The notes under the pieces are model-generated. The model saw only the letters and a list, made by a program, of their open reading frames with translations, made no database searches and had not been told where the DNA came from. Position numbers and translations under genes: made by a program. 64,000 bases of DNA, taken from positions 32,501 through 96,500 of the forward strand of contig WBZZ01006387.1 in assembly GCA_019918135.1 (NCBI GenBank). The letters run 5' to 3'. Source of the stretch: Paulinella micropora (taxonomy: Eukaryota; Cercozoa; Imbricatea; Euglyphida; Paulinellidae). Shown here in pieces: positions 53,498 through 63,366 of this stretch. Positions within the stretch are counted from its first letter, which is position 1, and every line of letters begins with the position of its first letter.

Positions 53498-56400
53498 TCA
53501 CAACTCGTGCGGCTGCGGGCCCAACAAGGGGCCCAAGAACGTGGAGCCCTGCACGCCCGTGCCGGCGTACTCGGCGCCCGCGCCCTTGAGCTGCATGAAG
53601 GCGTGGGGGTCGGCGCGCGGGCCGAGCGCGGTCCGACCGACCGCGGCGTCGTGCAGCCTGCCGTGTATGCGGCTGTAGGTGAGCTGCGCGCCGCGGCAGC
53701 AAATGGACTGCTCAATTTCCAGGGGCTTGAAGACGCCCTCTTCGAGGAACATGTTCGGCTGCGCGCTGGTGAGGTCCGACACGTTGTATTTGAGCGCTCA
53801 GCACCAGGTCGCACATCGGGCGGACGTATCGTCATCGAAGCGCTCGCCGACGAGTTCCGGGGTGATTTTGCCCGTCATGGAGCTGAACCAAGACTTGGGC
53901 ACGTACGTGTACGGCACGGGCGATGTCCCAATCCTGGCCGGGGCGCGGGTCGCTGCCGTTGAGTTGCTCCTTCGACACGGTACTAGCGAGCTTGACGCCC
54001 GCCCCGTGCTCGTAGCGGACCGAGACGATGTTGGGCTCTATCCGCAGCGTGCGGCGGTCCATGACGATGGTGCCCGCCTTGAAGCGCACCTGCACGCTGG
54101 TCTGGAAAGAGTCGGGGTCGTTGGCAAAGACCACGTCCGAGTCCTTGACGACCACGTGCGCGCTGCCCTGCCCCTTGCGCATAAAGAGCGCCGACCCGCC
54201 GACGAACTTAATAGCGGGCCGGAAGAGCATGAAGCCGAGCGGGAAGGGCAGGTTGTGGTCGATGACCCACTCCAGGTTCGAGCGCGTAACCGGTTCTTTT
54301 TGCAGCCAGCGCTCGAAACGTTTGAAACTATTCCCCGACGGCGTACTGCCCTTGGGCGGCGTACCGCCTTTGGGCGGCGTGCCGCCGGACGGCACGTGTT
54401 TCTTAAGTGCTTCGCGCACGAGCTGATGTATGTAGCTAGCGGAGACAGACCTTTCTGGCGCCGAGGCGGGGCAGAACTCCTCCATCAAATGCTGGCCAAT
54501 GAACTTCGCTTGCTCCTTAGGGCCCAGCTTTTCATCGCACACAGCCATTATCGAGGCTAAATAGTTGTCCGATCTCAGTGTTTTCTCGGTGCACAATTGT
54601 GACAGACCGCGCAGGAGGCTCGCGCGCAGACCAATGTTGCGGACCTCGTCGCGCGCGGTTTTCTTCATTTCGGATATGTAGTAATCCCACAGGTAAGAAA
54701 TAACCTTTCCTTCGTTTGAATCTTTTTCGTCGAGAAACGCTTCCACTTGCGGTATTAAGCCTTGGTAGGAAGCGTCGGTAGTGTTCAGAAATATTGCAAT
54801 GTGCTTTTTGAGTGTTTGCCTAGTTGCCTCCGGAACTTCGGGAAATGGTGCTGAATGGCCCGATGCATCGAGCGCACCAGCGTCTTGGACATATTTCAAC
54901 AGCGATTGTACGAACCAACCGTATAACTGTGCGTCGCTATGTTTGCCCTTGGAAAACAGCGCTCCGAGCATATATCGCAGCTTCTTCTTCTGGTTTTGAT
55001 CCTCCTTTTCGACACTGTCTAGAAGTTCATCCGGGTCCATGTCTTTGATGGTTGTTCCAATGACAAACTTTCTGGCCCAGTCCTGGATAGGAACAAAACT
55101 CTTGGCAGGGATAGTAGCAGCTGCATCCGGCGCCAGTATGTTGAATGCTGCAGTGCTGGTTACGTCCAAACCGCCGCCACCAGTCGCAGGACCGGCCCCG
55201 GCGGCCAAGCCGTCGTCGTCGTCGCTGTCGTCGTCGCCACCACCACCGCCGCCACCCCCGCCGTCGTCGTCGCTGTCGCCAGCCGCCGCCGTCGGCGGCG
55301 GCAGCTGGTCGGCAAGCTCGGGCCTCTGGCCCAGCAAGTAGGACAGCACACCGAGGAGCCCCGCGCCGTCGTACAATTGGTACATATTAGGTTTGTCTAC
55401 TCTCAAAATCGCCTTGAACAGCTTCTGGCCCAGGGCCCCCGGCCCGTCGCCGAACAGGCCCGAGTGTTGCAGGACTGCCTTGAGGGTCAAGTAATGTATC
55501 TCGCCCTGGTCGCCGTCGACTATGCCGATCGTGCGCTGCGAGCTCTCGTAGCGTTCAAAGTCCCTGTTGCTCATATTGCCGTCCGGCAGCATCTGGAAGC
55601 GTTCCGAGATGATGCACGGGGTCGTCGTGGGGTCGTGCGGCTCGCGCCTGCCCACCTGGTAGCTGCGCGAAGGGATGGCGTCCAGGCCCTGCTGGGTCCG
55701 GAACATCACGAGCTTCTCGTTGGTGCGGTCGTGCGGCTTGACCTTGGGCTCGTCCTGCCCGAACATGGGCAGGATCCTGCTCTCCGCCTTGATCGTGTTG
55801 GCAAAGCGGTAGACCTCGTTCGTCAGCAGCACCATGTCCGGCTCCTTGCCCTGGTTTCTAAGCAGGCCCATGGCCTTGACCTCGATGCCGTTGATGCCCA
55901 CGCCGTCCTTGTTCACGGCAAAGATGTGCGCGTTCCTCTGCTCCAGCAGCGTCGCGAGGTCGCGTGCGTTGATGAGCGGCAGCTTGTAGTCGGTCTCTAC
56001 CAGGCGCCTGACGGACTCCTCCACGAGCTTGTTCACGAGGTTGTAGTTGAGCGACAGCACCACCGACATGCTCACGGCCCGCAGCGATTCCTCGTACACC
56101 ACCACCTTGGTCTTGTCCATGGGCCAGTCCGAAGGCATGAAAAAGCCCACCCCGTAGTGCTGGATGGCCTGTGTCTTGGTCGACCTGCTGGTTTCTAGCA
56201 GCACCCCGGGCACACGCTGGCTCTTGGGGTTGAGCGCCTTGGGGTTGAACTGCCATTCCACCATGGTAACCCGGTCCCCGTGCGGTTTCACCGTCTTGTA
56301 CTTCTCGAGAAAATCGTCCCAGGTGATCATGGAGATCGCGCTCAGGAGTTCGGGCCGCGAAACAACGAGCATGTTCATGAACATCTGGTTCATAGTAAAG

Positions 56401-56666
56401 TGGCCGCCGTCAAAACTATTCCACAGGCTCTGCGTAATAAAGTCCATCGGGTCGTTGTCCGACAGCGGCGCTCGCGTCGACGCCTTGGCCAGGCTGATCG
56501 GTCTGAGTGAGCTCATAGCCAGGTTAAAGCTCGCTAGCATCTTGACTACGGGCCCGTCGGACGAGATTTCCGGCCCTTCGTCCTGGGGCCAGGGTTCAAA
56601 CTTGACGCGGCGTTTTTTGTGCGGCCGTTCGTCATCATTCCGCCAATCGCCGTCAAGGGTGCTCAT
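53498..56666 (-). pseudogene. Probable HK97-fold major capsid protein, Mirusviricota-like
   Basis: Long frame from ATG at 56,666. Residues about 120-330 resemble an HK97-type capsid core: an extended segment (TQAIQHYGVGFFMPSDWPMD), a long helix (NLVNKLVEESVRRLVET), and the pattern MGLLRNQGKEPDMVLLTNEVYR typical of the capsid P/A-domain junction. A later SRSYQVGRREPHDP segment is also family-like. An Asp/Gly-rich disordered insertion lies near residue 500, a GGTPPKG repeat near 800. Such capsids are known from tailed phages, herpesviruses and mirusviruses; size and neighbours favour the last. The gene is broken near its end (about one or two breaks). Alternative: another virion protein of a large DNA virus. 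Confidence 0.5.
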
Positions 56667-56689
56667 GTTCTGGCTGCACTCTTTTGGTG

Positions 56690-57480
56690 TGTTTGTTTTC
56701 TTTTTTTTTGCGGGAGGTCCAGAAAGTTTCAGAGCCCCCGAAAAAAAAGGGGAAAAGTCCCTTTCCACTCTTCTCCCCCTTTTCTTCCCTCCCCCCCCCC
56801 CCCCCCCACTCCCTGGCAATCAATTCCCCGCCCCCCTCCCGCCCTTCTTTGAAATCTGCTTTGTTGTCGATCCCTCCCCAACTTTCGCCGCACAAAAAGG
56901 TTCTGCCCTTCGTCTTTGTTTTTTTAGAGCACCCCTGTAACTTTTCCTTGTTTTTTTTAGAAATCTCGCGCCTGGATCCTCTCGACCTTCCTTTGTTTGT
57001 TTTTCTTTCCCTCCCTCCGGCTACGGGCGTAACACCAAGCCCACCCCCCGAAAAAAAGAGGGGGGGAGAGGGGCGGGGGGGGGGGGGGGCGCGGTTCGGA
57101 AAGAAGAGAGCGTGGTTTGGTGGGGGGGGGGTGTGTGCGGGCAAAGGGGTCGATAAAGAAATAATGTGCGCAAAAGAAAGAAGTAAAACAAAATTTGGCA
57201 AGAAAAGGTTTGCTCCCTCTCACGGCCGATTCTCCCCCCCCCCCCCCCCCCCGTTGTTACTTGGAGCCCCCCTTGCAAAACAAAGCCCGCACACGCTTTC
57301 CCCTCCCCTCTCACCCGCAGCAACAAGACTTGTCTCGAAGCCCGCTTCCCTCTCTCCATTTCCCCTCCCCTGCTTTCCGCCCGACCCCTCTTTCATCCCT
57401 GCTTGTCCCCTTCCCCCCCCCCCCCCCCGTGCTTTGCGCCCCTCCCCCCCCCCCCCCGTACACCCTTTGTACCGAAGCTT
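56690..57480. other. Right edge of the virus-like block: homopolymer-rich, no gene
   Basis: Long C and G runs (near 56,788-56,808, 57,076-57,090, 57,120-57,130, 57,237-57,252, 57,414-57,460) with Pro/Ser/Phe-coding frames that are compositional artefacts. Base composition changes to AT-rich host type at about 57,480. Confidence 0.6.
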
Positions 57481-57507
57481 AAAAGGAATTGTAATTTGTG
57501 TAGTTTC

Positions 57508-57840
57508 ATGGCCACGCTACGCTTGCAGTCTTCGCGGTTCCATCCTTACCAGCGTGGTCGGAACGGGCGTGCAGCGGCGCACTCTAGAAACCATGACATT
57601 CTGCGCTCGTTCCTGGTGGATCGTGTGCCCTTGCTCTTCGGAAACACAGGTGGAAACCTAAGTAACCTAGCCGCCGACTTTCCTGCCTCGTTAGGCCATA
57701 TCCTGTACAATTGCAGAAAGAGCGGGGCCCTCTTGATAGATCAGGGCGCAAAAACTAAACATTCGACAATCTTGGGGGTATCCCTTTTTCCGAAATTTTC
57801 CATGAAGTATATGGACTTTTTTGAAAACGTGTGGAAATGA
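57508..57840 (+). CDS. Hypothetical 110-residue protein
   Basis: ATG at 57,508, TGA at 57,838-57,840. Basic N-terminus (RLQSSRFHPYQRGRNGR), then a mixed region ending SMKYMDFFENVWK. Normal amino-acid composition and a position just outside the homopolymer zone make it a plausible real gene, but no family is recognised. It could belong to the virus-like block or the host. Confidence 0.35.
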   Translation: MATLRLQSSRFHPYQRGRNGRAAAHSRNHDILRSFLVDRVPLLFGNTGGNLSNLAADFPASLGHILYNCRKSGALLIDQGAKTKHSTILGVSLFPKFSMKYMDFFENVWK

Positions 57841-58330
57841 AAGGAAATGAATTCCCTGATTGCAGAACATATAAAAATAATATTAAAATATGTTTTTATT
57901 AATTGTAATACACTTTAACTTCATCTTCAGAGGTGGGCAGGAACCGGTCCGACACGGTAATTTTTCTACTTTTTCGTAGTCCCGGCTACCATGAATCTAT
58001 GATGATAACAATGCCGAACATGCAGAATTTGCTTTTACTGTTTATTCTTGCTTATATTAAGCATTTTACTATATTAAGACATGGTTTTACCTTCAAAAAA
58101 TTCTGTTTGCCCGCTGTGACGTACGCTGGTACGTAGAGGGGGGAGGGGGGGGGTGGGGGGGGGGGGGAATGGGTCGGAGGGAGGACGCTTCACATCAGAT
58201 TCTGGTGCATTATCAGAGTTAAACAAATTTCTAATTTCAGTTTTTAGAAGAAGCGTTACAGTTGCAGTTGCCCTAGACAAAAACCATTATGAAAAAGTCG
58301 GACCCAGAAAAATTCATTCAAAAAAAATAA
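57841..58330. other. AT-rich spacer with a G-rich run
   Basis: No gene; G-rich run at about 58,137-58,167. It is downstream of the minus-strand gene that ends at 58,331 and would hold its 3' untranslated region. Confidence 0.5.
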
Positions 58331-59431
58331 TCACATACGACCACGTCCACGTCCACGTCCACGTCCACCCGCAGCACGACGTGCGCGGCGACGTCCGCGC
58401 AAACGGATTCCTGAGTTACGCATTCTCCAACTTGCGTCGGAGCGATCTGAATCATCTACAATATGGATAGCATCATGTTAAGGAGGAGGAGGAGAAGAAG
58501 AAGAAGAAGAAGAAGAAGAAGAAGAAGAAGAAGAAGAAGAAGAAGAAGAAGAAGAAGAAGAAAACTAATACCATGCTTTTCTTCCTCTGAACCAGAAGAT
58601 CGATCAGACGATGAGTCAGTTGATGAACTGGAAGATGAAGTATCAGATAAGTCATCCTCTGAATCTGCCACTGGTTCTGCAGGCTGAGCAGCACCAAGCT
58701 CTTCTTCCTCAGGGAACCCACAGTCGCATCGTTCGAAATGGTTCCACGCTTGTTCAATAAGCTCTGCCTTCTTGAACTGTTTCCGATCGGAGTTTTGCGT
58801 TGCAACACCATGCATTCTCATCCATGATTTCAATTCGCTAACTACCATCTGCTTGGACGCAAATTGCTTTTTTTCCTCTGACGATCTTAGCAACGTGAGA
58901 ATTTTCCGCCAAGGCTCAGAAGCATTTCCAAATGCTAAATCCTGCTCCTGCTTTTCTTCGCTAGTAAGCTGTCTTGCACCACGCCATCTCGGGTGAGCTG
59001 GAGGACGTCCTTCATTAACAAAATAAGTGCGTGGTAAGGACAGCAGCTCTTCATCGGTCAAACGCGTAAGTGCGTTCATTTTCTCCTGTCGTTCTTGAGG
59101 CAACTCCATCCAATTTACAGGTAGCTCGTCGATCAATCGAAATTCTGCTCTCCATTCCTTGCCTTTTGCATCGACACAGGACATATGAGCAGGACGGCCG
59201 GGCAGGCCGCCTTCGAAGTAATCTCCATCCACCTCTACTCTGGTCAAATTTCCACCTGCTAACATTTCCTCCACATGTGCTCGCTCATCCGGCCCTAGGT
59301 ATTTAGTAGCCAAAGCACGAATATCCTTCTTCAGGCGCGGATTGACGAAGTAGCCGACTGGAAGCTTGGGAGGCATGTCGGTCGCTGTCATAAATAGAGA
59401 GAGAGATAGATAGATAGAACGAGAGAAAGAG

Positions 59432-59470
<39 letters not shown>

Positions 59471-62400
59471 AAGAGAAAGATAGATAATATTATTACCGGG
59501 GCGTCCGATAAACAAATTGATCGGTTCTCCTCTGGGATCATCACGCACTCCATGAAAATCCTGTGCGTCTCCCCAAGTAGCGATCTCTACAGTCGGCAAA
59601 GCGTCAGGATCTTTCTTGGTGATTCTATATGCCAAGGGTTTGTTGTAGTTTTTGAAACTCTTGTTCATACACGGGCTAAAATGAGTCATCCAGTCGTAGT
59701 TACATCCGAGAACAACCAGCACATGCCTCTTCTTGTGCTGCTTCTTGAATGCAAGAATGAGCTTTAATAACGCTTGAGCGATGTTAGTTGTCAGGAAGGT
59801 GCTCTTCCACCCGATATCCATAACTCGAAATTCCTGATCATCTCCATCGTGCCCGTGCCCTGGTGGCTTGCGATGTGACTCTACTTGGAAACGGATTCCT
59901 CTGTCAACGACATTGAGCCCAAGGAAACCCAGCATCGCCCACGCGGTGTTATCACCAGCTCCGTCCCACTCAAGATATAATTTCCACGCTTGCATTGTGC
60001 GAGGGTTCCAAAGTTGCCAATGTAAAAGTGCGGCAAGCATAGTAATGTTGCTGTTCGCGCCGTGTTCTACCGCGCCTTCAAGGTACGTCAGAATAAAATG
60101 CGTATCGGTAGTGTAGCAGGTATTGATTCCAACGCAAAGGCGAAACACAATTTTTCCTTTGAAATCTTTCGCGGCGCGGCGGCAAGATGGGATCTTCACT
60201 GGCGGTTTCATATCGGCTGATATGACTGTGGCAGCAAAATCTGCTGGTGCTGCCTTCTTGCGCTGCATGCTGGCAACGCGGCACGCCCTGTGAATTTTGT
60301 GATGAAGCCTGCTACGGCGACGCCATTCTTGAGCTTCTACTTCAGTCCTGAAACCGTTAGAATGATCAGCAGCAAGCTCTGTGCAGATCTCGCATTTTGA
60401 GAAATCTCCTTCTGCAAAACAAACCTGTAATAAGTAATGATAACGAAAATATGCATAATACCTCTGACAAACTTGACGTGCGGAAAATCCATGCGCCAAA
60501 CTTTGTTGATCGTATTGTCTGTCGGAGGATTATTTGGATCAACTCGTTTCGAACAACCAAACCGAAGGCACATATCTTTCCAATTCTCGCGAACATAGTT
60601 TTGGACTCCTGCGTCCTGAGCCATTTCTTGCATCCTCCATATTCCGTCGCTGCATATCTCCGGGTAACTCTCCATGAACTTCTCGCAGAGTAATACTGCT
60701 ACCACATCTTCTGTTTCAGGAACGGTTGAGTAGCTTTTTGTCAAAACCTTCGTGTTATTTGCAAGAAGTTTGTGTGCTCTTGACAAAACTTTATCACCGA
60801 TCCCGTAGATACGCTGCCAGGCTACTTTGCACACAGCCTCCGTTAAATACATATACTGAAACGATCCAGTTTTTGTTTGAAACGATTCAAGCTGCGAAGC
60901 TGCCCAAGAATAAAGCTCACTGAGAGACGATGACGCATTCTTCGCTCTCGTGTAAAGCACATCACGCGTGTCGATAAATGAATAACACTTCCACTTTTTG
61001 CAGCAGACAGACTTAACTTCCCTGTCCAAGTCGGCGAAGGTAATCCCCAACAGTTTTTGGAGCGCAGACGGTCTCTGAAGCTTCACTGCACCTTTCGTGC
61101 GACTTTTCATCGTGTAGGGGCGCGTTGGATTCTTACGTGGTCTGCTGTAAGGAATTGGTGATAATCTCATGATGTTATACAACAGCTCATTCGATTCCAT
61201 AAGCTCGTCGAAGTTCAATCGAAGCTCGTTGGATAATTCCGCATCGTCCACGCCGACCAGAGGAGGAAGCAATCCAGGGTTGATAGATGCAGCATCACCG
61301 TTTGAATCCGTATCTGAACACTCTTCGTCGACGTTCTACGCAAACAAGATCGCTTATGAACATTAACCAGCATGAACATAGACAGGTAGAGAAAAAAAAT
61401 TACCATGGAGCCAGTAGGAAGATATAGTCTAGAGCTGCTGCAGCTACTAACATCATATCCTGTAGTGACAGTAGAACTGTCTGACTGTTTCCAGCTGTCG
61501 AGGTTAGCATCAACGTCAGGAACACCTGCCTGTAAAAAAGAATCTTCTCAGTAATAATTTTCATTTATTTATTTTTTACCTGTGCATCACTCAAGCTTGA
61601 TTTTCCTGTGATGACTGTAATGTCCGAGCTTTCCCTGGGCAGAAGCGTGCGGCGACTATCTGAAATTGAGGACACGCTGTCGAGAAGCTTCCTCTTTTTT
61701 TCCGGCGGAATAGATGATGACCTGGAGAGCGGTTGCTTTCCATCAGAACTAATACTGCTGACCGACGCTAAAAGTTCAACCTTTGCTTCATGAAGCAAGG
61801 AAATTGACTTAAGTGGAAGCGGATGTTCTTTCTCAGGAACGATGAAACATACATGACCAATGTCAGTCTCGAACAGGAAAACTGGGATTTTAGCTCCTTC
61901 CTTGGCAGCCTCTTTCAACCAGACCGGATGTGCATCGCTTGGCAGCGTAGCTATCTCTAGGTCTGGATTAGGCGCATAGCTGAGCAAAATCTCTTGATCT
62001 TTCGATATTGCGGTGGTGACAGTCACAATAGGAGTACCCTTGCTGACCTGACATTATTTACAACAATATTTATAGAAAAAATACAACACACGTAACAAAA
62101 ACTTACATTGCATGGATGTATGTAACAACTAACATAATTTACCTTCACGTTCGGTCGGCAAGTGTCATCGTCGAGCTTGTTGAACCCTTGCGATGAAGAG
62201 TTGATGAGATGCATTGCATTCCTGCTCGATTCGTTAATGAATTTAATTGGATGCATCCCTGTTTGCAGGGAACTCCCAATTTTCATAGTGAAATGATCAG
62301 AAAATGCAGCATGATCTGCAGCACGCAAAGACTTTCCTCCTGGTTCGAGGAGCCCAAGCTGAAAAGAAGGAGGAAGGTATTATCAGCAAAGACTCCGTAG

Positions 62401-62477
62401 CCACCACCACGGTGTGCCACATATATCGGCGCCTTGCTAGCCCTCAGCATGGCATACCTAAAGTTTGAAATACACAT
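58331..62477 (-). CDS. Eight-exon gene: DUF7869/transposase-like protein with RG-rich tail
   Basis: Exons read leftward: 62,394-62,477 (tentative), 62,143-62,358, 61,580-62,047, 61,404-61,529, 60,462-61,335, 59,497-60,411, 58,572-59,384, 58,331-58,455. Introns are GT..AG (50-116 bp; the first would be only 35 bp and is uncertain) and every phase matches, giving about 1,206 residues. Exon 5 has VCKVAWQRIYGIGDKVLSRA, the 'VC-x-F-x-GI' block usual ahead of DUF7869. Exon 6 has ISADMK, LYLEWDGAGDNTAW and PPGHGHDGDDQEF, matching the RNase H-like D...D...GHTHxxxD pattern of that family. Exon 7 is a helical domain ending in a Ser/Asp/Glu tract; exon 8 ends GGRGRGRGRGRM. Possibly a domesticated transposase with RNA-binding tail. 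Confidence 0.75.
58456..58571 (-). repeat. (CTT)n microsatellite inside the last intron
   Basis: This 116-bp intron (donor GTATTA, acceptor TTGTAG) is mostly (GAA)n on the plus strand. Reading through it gives a false poly-Leu C-terminus. Confidence 0.8.
59385..59496 (-). other. Intron with (CT)n/(AT)n
   Basis: 112 bp, GTAATA..ACAG, filled with CT and AT dinucleotide repeats; removal keeps frame between exons 6 and 7. Confidence 0.8.
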
Positions 62478-62613
62478 GAAAAAAATGGCAGCGCTTCCCG
62501 TTAGAGGGAATCACTAAAAAAAAAAGGACAGAGAAAGGCTCACTGATAGAAGGCCACACACACTAGCTAGTTATACTAAAGCTAGTATCTATACTCCCCT
62601 CTTTAAACTATGC
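62478..62613. other. Upstream region of the spliced gene
   Basis: AT-rich, about 136 bp between the candidate start codon and an AAT array. A promoter would lie here, but no TATA or other element can be fixed. Confidence 0.3.
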
Positions 62614-62689
<76 letters not shown>

Positions 62690-62715
62690 TAATAACAATA
62701 ATAATAATAATAATA
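62614..62715. repeat. (AAT)n array
   Basis: ATT array in inverted orientation, i.e. the tail of the minus-strand LINE 3' fragment that follows. Confidence 0.95.
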
Positions 62716-62801
62716 GATTTATCAGTCAATTGGCCTTTGATCCTGTCGGACATGTGCCTCCATTGGTAGCACGGGGCCGTTCGGTGACGCGGCTCCGCTC
62801 C
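62716..62801 (-). mobile_element. LINE 3' end fragment (86 bp)
   Basis: Reverse complement matches the last 88 bp of the LINE at 27,186-32,726 (from TTGGAGCGGAGCCGCG to the ATT tail): a severely 5'-truncated insertion. Confidence 0.85.
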
Positions 62802-62829
62802 AATAATAATAATAATAATAATAATAATA

Positions 62830-63058
62830 GTGCTTCTCTGTCAATGGCTGATGCATTTCTGCACATGCGCCTCCATCGTCTCACCCGTGAGGGGAGTACG
62901 AAGAATTGACGATAAGCTCTAATGACACTCCCGCAAGGGCAGTTCCAACACTTCCAGACGGGCCGGTATGTTCAATGAAAATACTGGTCCAGAAATAGAC
63001 CGGTATGTTCAATGAAAATACTGGTGGCACCGACGGGAATCGAACTGGCGACAGGGCC

Positions 63059-63059
<1 letters not shown>
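62830..63059 (-). mobile_element. SINE, minus strand, 5' truncated
   Basis: Reverse complement of the standard SINE from the middle of the tRNA-like head to GAGAAGCAC. It is flanked by AAT arrays at 62,802-62,829 and 63,060-63,120. Confidence 0.85.
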
Positions 63060-63119
<60 letters not shown>

Positions 63120-63120
63120 G

Positions 63121-63238
63121 TGCTTCTCAGTCAATGGCGAATGCATTTCTGCACATGTGCCTCCATCGTCTCACCCGTGAGGGGAGTACGAAGATTTGAC
63201 GATAGGCTCTACTGACACCCCCGCAAGGCAGCTCCAAG
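63121..63238 (-). mobile_element. SINE fragment, divergent subfamily
   Basis: Reverse complement of the 3' half of the subfamily represented at 33,304-33,542 (shared ATTCGCCATTGACTGAGAAG-type end). It is followed by CAA and (AAT)n repeats to 63,361. Confidence 0.8.
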
Positions 63239-63361
<123 letters not shown>

Positions 63362-63366
63362 ATTGA

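Larger units (their letters stand above)
38331..57480. mobile_element. Endogenous large DNA virus block, Mirusviricota-like (fossil)
   Basis: About 19 kb of GC-rich DNA with frequent G or C homopolymers between genes, set in AT-rich host sequence. Parts, left to right: palindromic modules, hypothetical proteins, F-box/LRR protein, cysteine-repeat/nuclease protein, second nuclease, three more F-box/LRR proteins, an RPB5-type RNA polymerase subunit and a probable HK97-fold major capsid protein. Capsid and polymerase subunit point to a nucleocytoplasmic or mirusvirus-type genome; the capsid type favours Mirusviricota. Packaging ATPase, portal, DNA polymerase and other hallmarks are not in this window, so it is a fragment. 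It carries roughly six to eight breaks overall while several long frames remain open, which suggests moderate age. Borders are estimated from composition. Confidence 0.6.

Noticed and set aside
54028-56256. Plus-strand frames opposite the capsid gene (for example 55,377-56,198)
   Set aside because: GC-rich shadow frames of the minus-strand gene; no domain.
38331-57480. Interpretation as bacterial or phage contamination
   Set aside because: RPB5, F-box proteins and probable introns are eukaryotic-virus features; no ribosome-binding sites or operon spacing seen.
58456-59553. Poly-Leu C-terminus of the 58.5-kb frame
   Set aside because: It is read through the (CTT)n intron; splicing GTATTA..TTGTAG joins to an RG-rich exon in frame.
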